From Ricinus communis (lineage: Eukaryota; Streptophyta; Magnoliopsida; Malpighiales; Euphorbiaceae), in assembly GCF_019578655.1 (NCBI RefSeq), contig NC_063261.1, positions 6,580,446-6,644,445 of the forward strand: a stretch of 64,000 bases of DNA. Reading direction: 5' to 3'. Shown one piece after another: positions 47,898 through 58,215 of the stretch (position 1 is the stretch's first letter; each line of letters opens with the position of its first letter). The translations under genes were made by a program, and so were the position numbers. The notes below the pieces were generated by a model, which saw only the letters and a list, made by a program, of their open reading frames with translations, was not told where the DNA came from and did not search any database.

Positions 47898-48534
47898 TTT
47901 GGTATCGGAGCCAAACTTGTTAGTTGGTTCATTTTTTTCAATTAAAGAGTCATCTTCTATTTCATCTCAATTTCACATTCGCATCATTATTAAAAAAAAA
48001 AAAAAAAGTATACTATTTTCATTGCTGCCCGCATACCAAGGCAGATTTCCAAAAAAAAAAAAAAGAAAGGGAAGGAACGGAAAACTAACCCTAACCATTT
48101 GTGTTGGGTAGTTCTCGAAGAATTGACTCTTGATTGATTCATTCGCAATTCCTTTTAATTAATTGGAGCTGTTCTTCATTCTTATAATTCTGATTTGGGT
48201 AATTTTGTTTGTTTTCTCTTAAAAAGCTTTTCTTTTGGGTTAATTGAGTCTTGTTCGATTAGTTGTAAGCTTGTTTTGTTCACACGCTTATAATTCGTTT
48301 TATTGATTCACGAGTGTTCTATTGAACTTCAGAATTAATAAACGTTAAGAGGTTGTGAAAAACTTGTTCTTGTGATTACTAGAACAATTTGATTTAATTT
48401 CTATAAGGAATTCAATTCTTTGTGAGTGAAACACGTGAGGGAGTGATCTTTTCTTGTTTTTGCCTTTAACTATAAGAAGCCTCCAGGAGTATAACACTTG
48501 ATCACGTCCTTTTTCTTAGTCTTTTGGTTTAACC
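47898..48534 (+). other. Element C primer site and leader
   Basis: Primer site TGGTATCGGAGC at 47900-47911 (one base from the usual TGGTATCAGAGC), two bases after the LTR. The leader has A tracts at 47991-48007 and 48049-48063 and no ORF I believe in. The gag start is at 48535 (ATGTCATCC). Confidence 0.85.
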
Positions 48535-49549
48535 ATGTCATCCGAACCATCATTGACTTTGGAAAATTTAGCTTATACATTGAGAGATGTAGTAGAACAT
48601 ATGACAAAACAATTTCAAAAACAAGATGACAAATTAACTAGGTTATTGAATGATATGCCTAAAACGTCGAAAGGGGATGGTTCTGATAATGACCAAGAAA
48701 GTGAGTCTAAAGGGTCTAGACATAATCTCCAACCCAAAATTGACACTAATTTGGGTAGCATTAAGATGAAAATACCATCTTTTCATGATAAGAGTGACCA
48801 CGAAGTTTATTTGGAGTGGGAAAAGAAGGTTGAAAGGGTTTTTGAATGTCATAACTATAGTGAGTCTAAAAAGGTTAAACTTACTTTGTTGTTGAATTTT
48901 GTGATTATGCTGCCATTTGGTGGGATCAATTGGTGAGTGGTCGTAGGCGTCATGGGGAACACGAAGTTGGTTCATGGGATGAGGTTAAACGCATTATGTG
49001 TAAAAGGTTTGTGCCATCGCACTACCAAAGGGATTTGTACAACAAGTTACAAAATCTAGTACAAGGTAGTAAGAGTGTTGAGGAGTATTGGCAATCTATG
49101 GAGATAGCTATGATTAGAGCCAATATAGATGAGGATAGGGAAGCCACAATGGCAAGATTTTTGCATGGTTTGAATCGTGATATTGCTAACATAATTGAAT
49201 TGCGGCATTATGTAGAGATGGAGGATATGTTGCACATGGCCATAAAGGTGGAAAAGCAATTAAAAACCAAGAGCGAAGTGCTGCCCCTAGCTCAAAATGG
49301 AGTAATGCATGGAAAGGGAGCAACCAGCCCCCTAACAAGGGTCGTGAGGCATCAAAGGACATCAAGCCAGCCCCTAAATTTGATGTTAACACTAAACCAA
49401 CGACGCAAAGTGACCTCAAATCAAAGAAAGTGCAATGCTTCAAGTGTTTGGGGTATGGACATATATCTTCCCAATGTCCAAACAAGCGAACCATGGCAAT
49501 TCGAGGTGGTGAAGTGGTCTTTGAGAGTGATGAAGAATCCGAACCAGGG
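48535..49549 (+). pseudogene. Element C Gag with zinc knuckle
   Basis: 48535-48936 encodes the N-terminus (MSSEPSLTLENLAYTLRD, LGSIKMKIPSFHDKSDHEVY, VERVFECHNYSESKKVKL). A frameshift near 48890 moves to 48930 onward (KRFVPSHYQRDLYNKLQ, ATMARFLHGLN). From about 49280 to 49550 the listed frame is wrong: the other frame encodes the expected basic linker and the knuckle CFKCLGYGHISSQC. So two compensating shifts bracket the knuckle. Gag packages RNA in virus-like particles. Confidence 0.88.
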
Positions 49550-50276
49550 TGAGGAGGATTACCTATACATGCCTGAGTTGGAAGAATGTGATGATGTGCA
49601 ATTGGGTGAGGTTAGTAATGTACTTATAACTTTTAGAGCTCTTAATTTACAACCTATTGATGATGACGCTCAAAGGGAAAACATATTCCATACTACATGT
49701 AAAGTACAAAACCATGATGCTAATTGTAGTTTAATCATTGATGGGGGTAGTTGTACTAATGTAGCCAGTGCTATGATGGTTGATAAACTTAGACTTCCAA
49801 CTATTAAGCATCCTAAGCCATACACCTTGCAATGGCTTAATGATCAAAGTGGGATTAGAGTTACTAAGCAAGTACGGATTGCATTTAGTGTAAAGAAGTA
49901 TAATGATGAGGTATTATGTGATGTTGTTCCCATGCAAGCATGTCATATGTTGCTAGGTAGACCATGGTTATATGATAGATCTGTAATTCATAATGGTCGA
50001 ACCAATGCATATTCTCTTGTAATGGATGGAAAACCGTATGTTTTGGCACCATTAATTCCTAAAGAAGTTTGTGAATTACAAAAAGTTGTAAAGGACCGAA
50101 TGGAAGCATATGAGAAAGAAAAAAGAAAGTGTGAGAGTGCATATGAAAAAGAAAAGGTGCACAAGCAAAAGGGGAGTTGTGTGGAAAATAATGAGGGGGG
50201 AGAGCAACGAGTGGTAAAAGGAGAGTTTAGCGAGGGTTTGCGCAAGAATGTGAGCAAAAGAACGAGTAAGGCGTAA
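49550..50276 (+). pseudogene. Element C aspartic protease
   Basis: Contains IIDGGSCTNVASAMM (active site Asp-Gly-Gly) and HMLLGRPWLYD. A Lys/Glu-rich linker to RT follows (MEAYEKEKRKCESAYEKEK). Ends in a stop at 50276; RT restarts in another frame at 50304, so a small shift probably separates them. Retropepsin releases the Gag and Pol products. Confidence 0.88.
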
Positions 50277-50303
50277 GAAAAAGGGGAGGCAAGCGAGAAA
50301 AAA

Positions 50304-51251
50304 GTGAGTTTCTTAGTTAGAGAGCGAGACATGAGAAAGGCTTTGAGTGAAAATAGGCAAGTACTTGTACTTATGTACAAGGAGACTTTATTTAACACTA
50401 ATAATGTTAACTCTTCTCTTCCTAGTGTGTTTGTAAGTGTTTTGCAGGAATATGACGATGTGTTTCCCGAGGAGTTACCTAGTGGGTTGCCACCACTAAG
50501 GGGGATAGAGCACCAAATTGACTTTGTGCCGGGGTCATCCATTCCAAATAGACCAGCCTATAGAGTCAATCCGGAGGAGACCAAAGAGCTGCAACGCCAA
50601 GTTGAGGAACTACTAAGTAAAGGTTATGTTAGGGAAAGTCTTAGCCCATGTGCTGTTCCTGTTTTGTTAGTCCCTAAGAAAGATGGGTCTTGGCATATGT
50701 GTATTGATTGTCGTGCAATTAACAAGATCACCATTACTAAAATTGATTTGAGAAGTGGCTATCACCAAATTAGAATGAATATAGGTGATGAGTGGAAAAC
50801 AGCATTCAAAACTAAATTTGGTTTGTATGAGTGGTTGGTCATGCCTTTTGGCTTAACTAACGCACCAAGTACTTTTATGAGACTAATGAACCATTTTTTG
50901 CGTGCGTATATTGGTAAATTTGTGGTAGTATACTTTGATGATATTTTGATTTATAGTAAGAGCTTTAGTGAGCATGTTGAACATGTTCGGATGGTGTTGA
51001 TGGTTTTGCGTGAGAATTCTTTATATGCTAACCTTGCTAAGTGTGATTTTTGCACAAACAAACTTGTGTTTCTTGGTTTTGTTGTTAGTAAAAATGGAAT
51101 TCAGGTCGATGAAGATAAGGTAAAAGCAATTAAGGAGTGGCCAACACCAAAGAATGTTAGTGATGTGAGGAGCTTTCATGGGCTTGCAAGCTTCTATAGG
51201 AGGTTTGTCAAGGACTTGAGTACCCTGCCGCACCACTTAACGAGCTTGTAA
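50304..51251 (+). pseudogene. Element C reverse transcriptase with internal deletion
   Basis: 315 codons: [63 protein letters not shown] (catalytic Asp), [25 protein letters not shown] (two catalytic Asp), [14 protein letters not shown]. Between INKIT and KIDL about 23 residues usual in this family ([20 protein letters not shown] segment) are absent, at codons around 50732-50745, in frame. The short string TTACTAA at the join suggests deletion between short direct repeats. RT activity is unlikely. Confidence 0.9.
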
Positions 51252-51270
51252 AGAAGAACGTGAAGTTTCA

Positions 51271-52329
51271 TTGGGAGAACAACAAGAAAACGCATTTAAT
51301 ATGCTAAAGGACAAACTTACTTCATCTCCCATTCTTTCACTTCCGGATTTTTCCAAAACTTTTGAAATTGATTGTGATGCTTCTGGTGTAGGTATTGGAG
51401 CTGTTTTAATGCAAGATGGGAAGCCAATAGCCTATTTTAGTGAAAAGTTGAATGGAGCTAGCTTGAAATATCCAACTTATGACAAGGAATTGTATGCTCT
51501 TGTGCGTGCACTCAATGTTTGGCAGCATTATTTGCTACCTAAGGAGTTTGTGATTCACACGGATCATGAAGCATTAAAGCACTTGAAGGGACAGAACAAG
51601 TTGAATAAGCGCCATGCTAAATGGAGTGAATTCATTGAAGCATTTCCCTATGTCATTAAGTACAAGCAAGGTAAAGAAAATGTAGTAGCCGATGCACTAT
51701 CTAGAAGGTATGCTTTACTTGCTTCTCTAGAAACAAAATTGCTTGGTTTTGAGTATATCAAAGACTTGTATGTTGATGACCACGATTTTGGTTCTATTTT
51801 TCATGCTTGTGAACATGGTGCTATTGATAAATTTTACAGACATGATGGATTTTTGTTCAAAGAAAAACGTCTATGCATTCCTATGTGTTCTATGCGTGAA
51901 TTGCTTGTGAGAGAATCACATGAAGGTGGTTTGATGGGACACTTTGGTGTTCAAAAGACTTTAGATGTTTTGCATGATCATTTCTATTGGCCTAAAATGA
52001 AATCTGATGTGAATAGATTATGTGCTAAATGTATTGTATGCAAGCAAGCTAAGTCTAAATCACAACCTAATGGGTTATACATGCCTTTGCCCATACCTAA
52101 TTCTCCTTGGATTGACATATCTATGGATTTTGTGCTTGGATTACCTAAGTCTAAGCATGGGCATGATAGTATTTTTGTTGTGGTGGATAGGTTTTCAAAG
52201 ATGTCACACTTTATTGCATGTAGGAAAACCGATGATGCACAACATGTTGCTGAATTGTTCTTTAGAGAAATTGTACGTTTACATGGTATGCCTAGAACTA
52301 TTGTCGTTGATAGGGACACCAAGTTTTGA
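51271..52329 (+). pseudogene. Element C RNase H and integrase N-terminal/core part
   Basis: 352 codons. RNase [40 protein letters not shown]. Integrase zinc finger: [12 protein letters not shown] with LCAKCIVC as the Cys pair. Core: [11 protein letters not shown] (first Asp), [22 protein letters not shown] (second Asp). A frameshift at about 52326 stops the frame at TGA; the rest of the core continues in another frame up to 52432. The N-terminal end is cut off from RT by a frameshift near 51250. Confidence 0.92.
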
Positions 52330-53196
52330 GCTATTTTGGAAGACCTTATGGGGTAAACTGGGAACTAAATTACTTTTTCTACTACATGTCATCCCTAAAC
52401 CGATGGTCAAACTGAGGTAGTAAATAGAACTTTGTCACAATTACTTAGGACCATGGTTAAACGAAACTTGAGAACATGGGAAAATTGTTTGCCGCATGTT
52501 GAATTTGCATATAATCGTAGTATGCATTCTTCTACTCAATTTTGCCCATTTGAGATTGTTTATGGCTTTATTCCTTTGAGTCCTTTAGATTTGATTGCTT
52601 TACCTTTGAGTGAACAAGTGAATTTAGATGGTGCAAAGAAGGCTGAATTTGTGTTGAAGTTGCATGAGCAAGTGCGTGCAAATTTGGAAAGACGCAATGA
52701 ACAAATCACCAAACAACGCAATAAGGGCCGCAAAAGGATGGTATTTGAAGTTGGTGATTGGGTTTGGGTGCACTTCAGGAAGGAAAGGTTTCCCAATCAA
52801 AGAAAATCAAAGTTGATGCCACGTGGTGATGGTCCATTTGAAGTAATAGAGCGCATCAACGATAATGCATATAAAGTTGACTTACCTGGTGAGTATAATG
52901 TTAGTGCTACTTTTAATGTTGCTGATTTGTCTCCTTTTGATTTTGATGAAGGCGTTGATTCGAGGTCGAATCCTTTCAAAGAGAGGGGGAATGATGCAAC
53001 CAAAGATGCATCTAAGTCAACTAGCATGGATCCACTAGCCTATGGAGGACCGATGACACGAGCAAGGAGTAAAAGGTTCAAGCAAGCCTTAAATTCTTAC
53101 TTGGAGCATGTTTTGAAGATGGCTAATGATGGTGCTTTTAATGAAGATAACAACGCCTTGACGATAGTGACATTAATTGCTATTAATGAAGCTTAA
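52330..53196 (+). pseudogene. Element C integrase C-terminal part and LTR-encoded tail
   Basis: 52330-52431 holds the end of the core ([19 protein letters not shown]) in shifted frames. 52432-53196 is open for 254 codons: [53 protein letters not shown], then KERGN encoded by the polypurine tract, then GGPMTRARSKRFKQAL inside the 3' LTR. The last 68 codons lie in the LTR. No classic chromodomain is seen; a C-terminal basic motif in the LTR is typical of CRM-clade chromoviruses (inference). Confidence 0.9.
52978..52991 (+). promoter_or_regulatory. Element C polypurine tract
   Basis: AAAGAGAGGGGGAA directly before the LTR start TGATGC. It primes plus-strand DNA synthesis and is also translated as part of Pol. 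Confidence 0.92.
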
Positions 53197-53915
53197 ACTT
53201 CTGGTCATGGAACAAGGTCAAGGTCAAAGATCAGGGATCAAAGTCAACAGGCTTTCCTAGGGTTTCTAGAAGCATTGGGCCGCACATTAGGGTTTCTAGA
53301 AGCATTGGGCCGCACCCTAAGCATTGGGCCGCACATTAGGGTTTCTAGAAGCATTGGAGGTCTCACCTAACCCTAGGCCAGCCACCACTTATGCTTAGAG
53401 AAGGAGGCAGCCGCACATTAGAAGTCTTTTAGGGTTTGATTCTTTATTGCTTATCTCTTAGTCCTTTTTAGGGTTAGAATCATTTCAAAACTCTATAAAT
53501 AGAGCTATGTATTTCGGCTAAAGGACATAAGATCAATATACATTTCTGAATGAAGTTTAATTTGAGTTGTTAACTCTTATTCCTTAAGGTGTTCCTTATT
53601 GAATTTCTTGAGATTAAATTAACTTGTTTGATTTAGTTTCACATCTACATGTTTGATCAATCAATTAACTTTTTATTAGTTTCTTGAGTTGTTTGAACAT
53701 TCTTCATCTATTTATAACTAGAGGGCTTAGTAGTTCTATTGCTAAGTTTGTTAGTTCCATAATCAATTGCAAACTTTCAAGTTAGATCTTGGAGCGACAA
53801 ATTCGAACTTATTGGTAAGGGTGCTTCCTCTTAAATAGGGAGAGCGTTTATCAGTTTGATTTTCTCACCATTACTTATCTTGGTGTTTGAACGTATCCGG
53901 TTCGAGTTCGTATCA
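52992..53915 (+). repeat. Element C 3' LTR
   Basis: 924 bp. Begins with the Pol tail codons (stop at 53196). Minisatellite at 53259-53357 has one more 30-bp unit than the 5' LTR. TATAAATA near 53495. Ends GTATCA at 53915, followed by CTCAA. Confidence 0.93.
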
Positions 53916-53920
53916 CTCAA

Positions 53921-54934
53921 TGAACTCCATCCACTTAGCATGTCTTCGGTTCAGTTTGTCTTGCCCCTTGAGATGCTTCAAACTCTCATGATCCGTGTGG
54001 ATGACAAATTCTTTGGGCCATAAATAGTGTTGCCATGTTTGCAAGGCCCGAACCAAAGCATAGAGTTCTTTGTCATAGGTTGGGTACCGAAGGGCTGCTC
54101 CATTTAGTTTTTCACTAAAATAGCATATAGGTCTGCCTTCTTGCATCAAAACAGCCCCAATCCCAATGCCACTAGCATCACACTCAATCTCAAAGGTTTT
54201 GTCAAAGTTAGGTAAAACCAACAAAGGAGCAGCACACAACTTATCTTTAAGCATATTAAAAGCATGTTCTTGTGCATCACCCTAAGTAAACCCAACATTT
54301 TTCTTGACAATTTCATTCAAAGGTGCAGCTATACTACTAAAGTCCTTAATGAACCTCCTATAGAAACTAGCCAAGCCATGAAAACTCCTAACTTGGCTAA
54401 TGTTTTTAGGTGTTGGCCACTCCCTAATTGCTTTCACTTTCTCCACATCAACCTCGAGCCCCTTTGAACTAACAACAAAACCAAGGAAATTAACTTTATC
54501 CATGCAAAAAGCACACTTTTTAAATTGGCATACAATTTTTCTACCCTAAGAATGTCTAGAACCCTACGCACATGCATGACATGATCATCAATGGACTTGG
54601 AATAAACTAAGATATCATCAAAATACACAACCACAAATTTACCAAGACACTCACGCAAGACATGGTTCATCAACCTCAAAAAAGCACTAGGTGCATTTGT
54701 AAGCCCAAACGGCATAACTAACCACTCATATAGACCATATTTAGTCTTAAAAGCCATTTTCCACTCATCACCAGTTTTCATGCAAATTTGATAATAACCC
54801 GGGCGTAAATCAATCTTAGTAAACAAACATGCACCATGCAACTCATCAAGCATATCATCTAACCTAGGAATGGGATGACGATACTTTACCGTTATTTTAT
54901 TGATTGCAGTCCACACACATTCTCCATGTGCCAT
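53921..54934 (-). pseudogene. Element A RT palm to RNase H
   Basis: 54934-54434: [28 protein letters not shown] (the usual SGYHQIR changed), [25 protein letters not shown]. 54503-54282: [14 protein letters not shown]. 54254-53921: [37 protein letters not shown], then RRHAKWMEF up to C's insertion. Two frameshifts. The altered PGYYQIC motif differs from all other copies here. Confidence 0.9.
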
Positions 54935-55379
54935 CCTTCTTTGGAACCAAAATCACTGGAACCGCACAAGGACTTAAGCTCTCACGCACATACCCCTTTG
55001 ACATCAGTTCTTCCACTTGCCTTTGAAGCTCCTTTGTCTCCTCTGGATTACTTCTATAGGGTATGAAGTCTATTTGATGTTCTATCCCTCTTTGAGGAGG
55101 TAATCCACTTGGCATTTCCTCGGGAAAGACATCAGCAAATTCCTGCAAAAGATTAGCAAACACACTCGGCAAGGAAAGATCAAGTTCAGTAGTGTTCAAA
55201 TATACATCTTTATAAGTACCAACAAATAACATCTGACTTGAATGAAATGCATGCCTAACTTCACTTTCCCTAGCCAAAAAACTACCCTTTGCCTTTGTTT
55301 TCTCTTTAGGCTGAATCTCACCCTTTGGGTTTTCATGCTCCTTTTTGTTATTTTCAGCCTCACGCCCCTCTCTTTCCAA
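54897..55379 (-). pseudogene. Element A protease-RT link and RT N-terminus
   Basis: 160 codons: Lys/Glu-rich linker, SEVRHAFHSSQM, VFPEEMPSGLPPQRG, HQIDFIP, then [26 protein letters not shown]. Nine residues present in B between DFIP and YRSN (GASIPNRPA) are missing, an in-frame 27-bp deletion near 55060. The frame ends where CRAINK should follow, by a short deletion near 54906. Confidence 0.9.
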
Positions 55380-57153
55380 TTACATTGGTCATCATACACT
55401 TCCTTAGGAGAAAGAGGTGTCAAAGTAACTTTTCTCCCATCCTTCACAAATGAGTACTTATTTAGAAAGCCATCATGGAAGGCCCTCGTATCAAATTCCC
55501 ATGGCCTACCTAACAAGATATGGCCAGCATGCATTGGCACTACATCACATAGCGCCTCATCTAAATATCTACCAATTGTGAAAGGTACAACAACTTGCTT
55601 ATTTACTTTGATCTCACCACAATTATTTAACCATAACAATTTATAAGGTCTAGGATGTGGAATTAGATTTAAACCCAATTTTTCAACCATTAAAGTGCTA
55701 GCAACATTTGTACAACTACCACCATCAATAATAACAAGACAAGTCTTACCTTGTACATGGCATCTTGTGTGGAAAATGTTGTCTCTTTGCTGCTCCAAGG
55801 TATCATCTTCCTTCATTTGAACACTTAGTGTGCGCCTAGCCACCAAGAGCTCACCTCCCATAGGACCCTCAATGCAATCATCGCTGCCGTCTTCCAATTG
55901 TGGTATCTCATCATCATTATCACTCTCTTCACTTGCTGTTTCAATCTCCCCATGGTCTCTAGCCACTATTGCCCGCTTGTTTGGACATTGTGAAGCAATA
56001 TGGCCACGCCCCAAGCATTTGAAACACTTGATGTCTCTATTCTTTTCTTTGTTAATTTCTGGTTTAGATGTGTCTTTGTTGCCTGAAATGCTTTTCCCTT
56101 TGTTGTCATTGGGAATAACCTTATCATCACCTTTCTTACCTCCTTTCCAAGAATTAGACCAATGTGGCCTCCCACTCGAAGTGCCCTTATATTCAAACCT
56201 TGCTGTCCCTCTAGGTTTTAGTTGCTTTTCCACCTTAATTGCAAGGTGAACTAACTCCTCAAGCTCCACATAATGTTGCAACTCTACCCTATCAACAATC
56301 TCCTTATTAAGCCCACCAATGAATCGTGCCACGGTAGCTTCTCTATCCTCATCCAAATCAGCCCTAGTCATGAGCACTTCCATCTCCTTATAATAATCCT
56401 CAACACTCCTTGTACCTTGCCGCAAAGATTGGAGTCTTTGATGTAACTCCGTATGGTAATGTTTGGGTACAAAACGCCTTCTCATGATAGTTTTGAGTGC
56501 AATCCAACTACCAATAGGCTCTTCCATGTTCCTCTTCCTAACCAAACTATAGCATAGTCACTAAATTGGGTAACCACCAATTTCACCTTTTTCTCCTCTG
56601 AAAAGTTATGGCAATCAAAGATAAGGTCAACTCGCTTTTCCCACTCCAAATATGCCTCCGGATCAGTTTTTCCCAAGAAGGTAGGAATACTAAGTTTGAT
56701 ACTACCTAAGTTCCTATCAACATCATCATAGTTCCCATAACCACCAAACTCACCACCAAAGTGTCATCTACCTCTACCAAGATTTTGGTATCTCCTAGCT
56801 CCTCTACCCAGGCCTCTACCAACCCCACCATAGGCTGCATTATCATACTCCTCAAAACCCTCATCAAAGTCATCCTCATTCACCCCAATTGGCTGCCCAT
56901 GATTACCTTGCACATTCCCCCCTTCATCAAGCCTATTTCCCAGACCTCGGGCAAGTGCATTAATTTGGTCCATAATGGCTTGTTGATTGGTTGCCATTTC
57001 CCTTCGTTGGGCTGCCATGTCAAGTTGCAACCTCTCCATTTGCTCATTCATATTTCTTATGCTTCGTTGCACCCTCTCATTTTCATGCATTTGTCTTTGT
57101 GGGTATGCTTGGGTAGTTGGCACATTATTACCTCCACTAGAACCACTTGACAT
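55380..57153 (-). pseudogene. Element A Gag and protease
   Basis: Start MSSGSSGG at 57153; the Gly/Arg-rich N-part ends near 56764 by frameshift. 56676-56540 has TDPEAYLEWEKRVD; a deletion near 56540 removes about 15 codons present in B. 56545-55196 is then open for 449 codons: HQRLQSLRQGTRSVEDYY, CFKCLGRGHIASQC (knuckle with His to Arg at the second variable site), DGGSCTNVAS, HILLGRPWEFD. A lost base near 55380 separates it from the RT frame. Confidence 0.9.
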
Positions 57154-58151
57154 GCTGCAATAAGAGTTAGTATGCAATAAAGAAAAAATAAATAAATCGA
57201 AGGAAATTAAGGACCTCACCAACACTCCATCACATGTTTACTCTCAATTAATGGGGATGGTCACTCGTGTTTCGCACAATCAAGAATGATCACACAAGGC
57301 TGAGAACTCACACCACTCAGCTTGTTTTCAAGGATTCTTATGTGAATCAATAACCACACATCAAGTTATTTCACTATGCTTGTAATGCACCAAGAATTAT
57401 GATCTAAAAAGCTTAGTTGAGGCAAAAACGCAAAAGTCAAGAAAATTAAACAATTAGTCACGCTTTCAATAAAATTAGGACTGCAAACAAGCGAAAACTT
57501 CAAACGGATGCAAATGACATATGAAGAAACAATCTAGATGTAAGAAACAAGAAAGATGCAGGGAACAGATTTAGGAAGCAAAAATCACAAAGAAGGTTGA
57601 TCAAGAAAGAAGTTTACTCTTTATGCTTTAAATGTGTCAAATCTGCCCAAACTCAAAAGACACACAAAGAGGAGAATAAATGAAGGACAAAAACGAATTT
57701 AGAGCTGAATCAATTCAAATAAGATGGTATGTATAGGGCTCAGGTCATTGGAATTTAATGTCCCTTTGAATCTTCCCAAACAGCCACCAAATCCTTATTT
57801 ATGTAGCATTGTGAAAATCTCCCTAAACCTTTTAACAACCCTAATATCTATGTAATCACCCCAAGAACAATGATTTCAACACCAAATACGTTATTTCCAC
57901 TAACAAAGACAATCAAACCAATCAGACCTATTCCTTTTTTTTTTCTTTTTTTGCTAATTCGGATCTGATATTTTTCTTTTCTTGTTTCGTTTTTTTTTTT
58001 TTTGAATCAGAATCAAAAACTACAAGAATCAAGAACTAAACAATGTAGATCTCAAGAATACCAAGAATACTTCAAGAACAATATCAAGAACTCAAGGAAA
58101 ACAAACAATAACTTAAAGAAAAGGGATAAATAACCTGATTTAAGAGCCAAA
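57154..58151 (-). other. Element A leader (non-coding)
   Basis: About 1 kb between primer site and gag, homologous to B's leader with small deletions (for example near 57560). T tracts near 57936-57952 and 57991-58003. In the present layout it lies downstream of the EPRV promoter. Confidence 0.8.
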
Positions 58152-58207
58152 GCTCTGATACCAAATGTTAAGAACCTCCAAGGATTAGAACCACGAACCC
58201 TAATGAT
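58152..58207 (-). promoter_or_regulatory. Element A primer-binding site and LTR stub joined to EPRV
   Basis: GCTCTGATACCA at 58152-58163 is an intact tRNA-iMet primer site on the minus strand (TGGTATCAGAGC). TGTTAAGAACC from 58166 is the end of A's 5' LTR, which continues for only about 42 bp before EPRV sequence starts at 58208. So A has lost its own promoter (TATAAAAA in intact LTRs). Confidence 0.93.
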
Positions 58208-58215
58208 TGATACCA
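58208..58215 (-). promoter_or_regulatory. EPRV copy 3 primer site, first 8 bases, at the junction
   Basis: The minus strand reads TGGTATCA and then switches to A's LTR. The full tRNA-Met complement would be TGGTATCAGAGC. The viral part therefore ends at the point where minus-strand synthesis starts, i.e. position 1 of the circular map by convention. Confidence 0.85.

Larger units (their letters stand above)
47008..53915 (+). mobile_element. Element C: complete Ty3/gypsy retrotransposon with two LTRs and target duplication
   Basis: 5' LTR 47008-47897, primer site 47900-47911, gag, protease, RT, RNase H, integrase, polypurine tract 52978-52991, 3' LTR 52992-53915. CTCAA flanks it at 47003-47007 and 53916-53920. 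The LTRs differ by about ten substitutions and one 30-bp repeat, so it is young compared with its host A. Frameshifts in gag, at the protease end, after RT and in integrase, plus an RT deletion, make it non-autonomous as written. Confidence 0.95.
53916..58207 (-). mobile_element. Element A, 5' half (host of B and C)
   Basis: Gag, protease, RT and RNase H of a family-A element, cut on the left by C and on the right by EPRV copy 3. Its 3' part is the island at 46958-47007 and the integrase and LTR material to the left of B. Its gag leader and PBS match B's, so A and B are the same family. The 5' LTR survives only as about 42 bp. Confidence 0.92.

Noticed and set aside
47869..48111. 80-codon ORF with Lys runs
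   Set aside because: Leader of element C; Lys runs come from A tracts.
58152..58215. Simple template switch between EPRV and gypsy at their shared TGGTATCA primer site
   Set aside because: After the viral TGGTATCA the sequence enters A's LTR interior, not A's primer site, so the switch was not at the shared motif.
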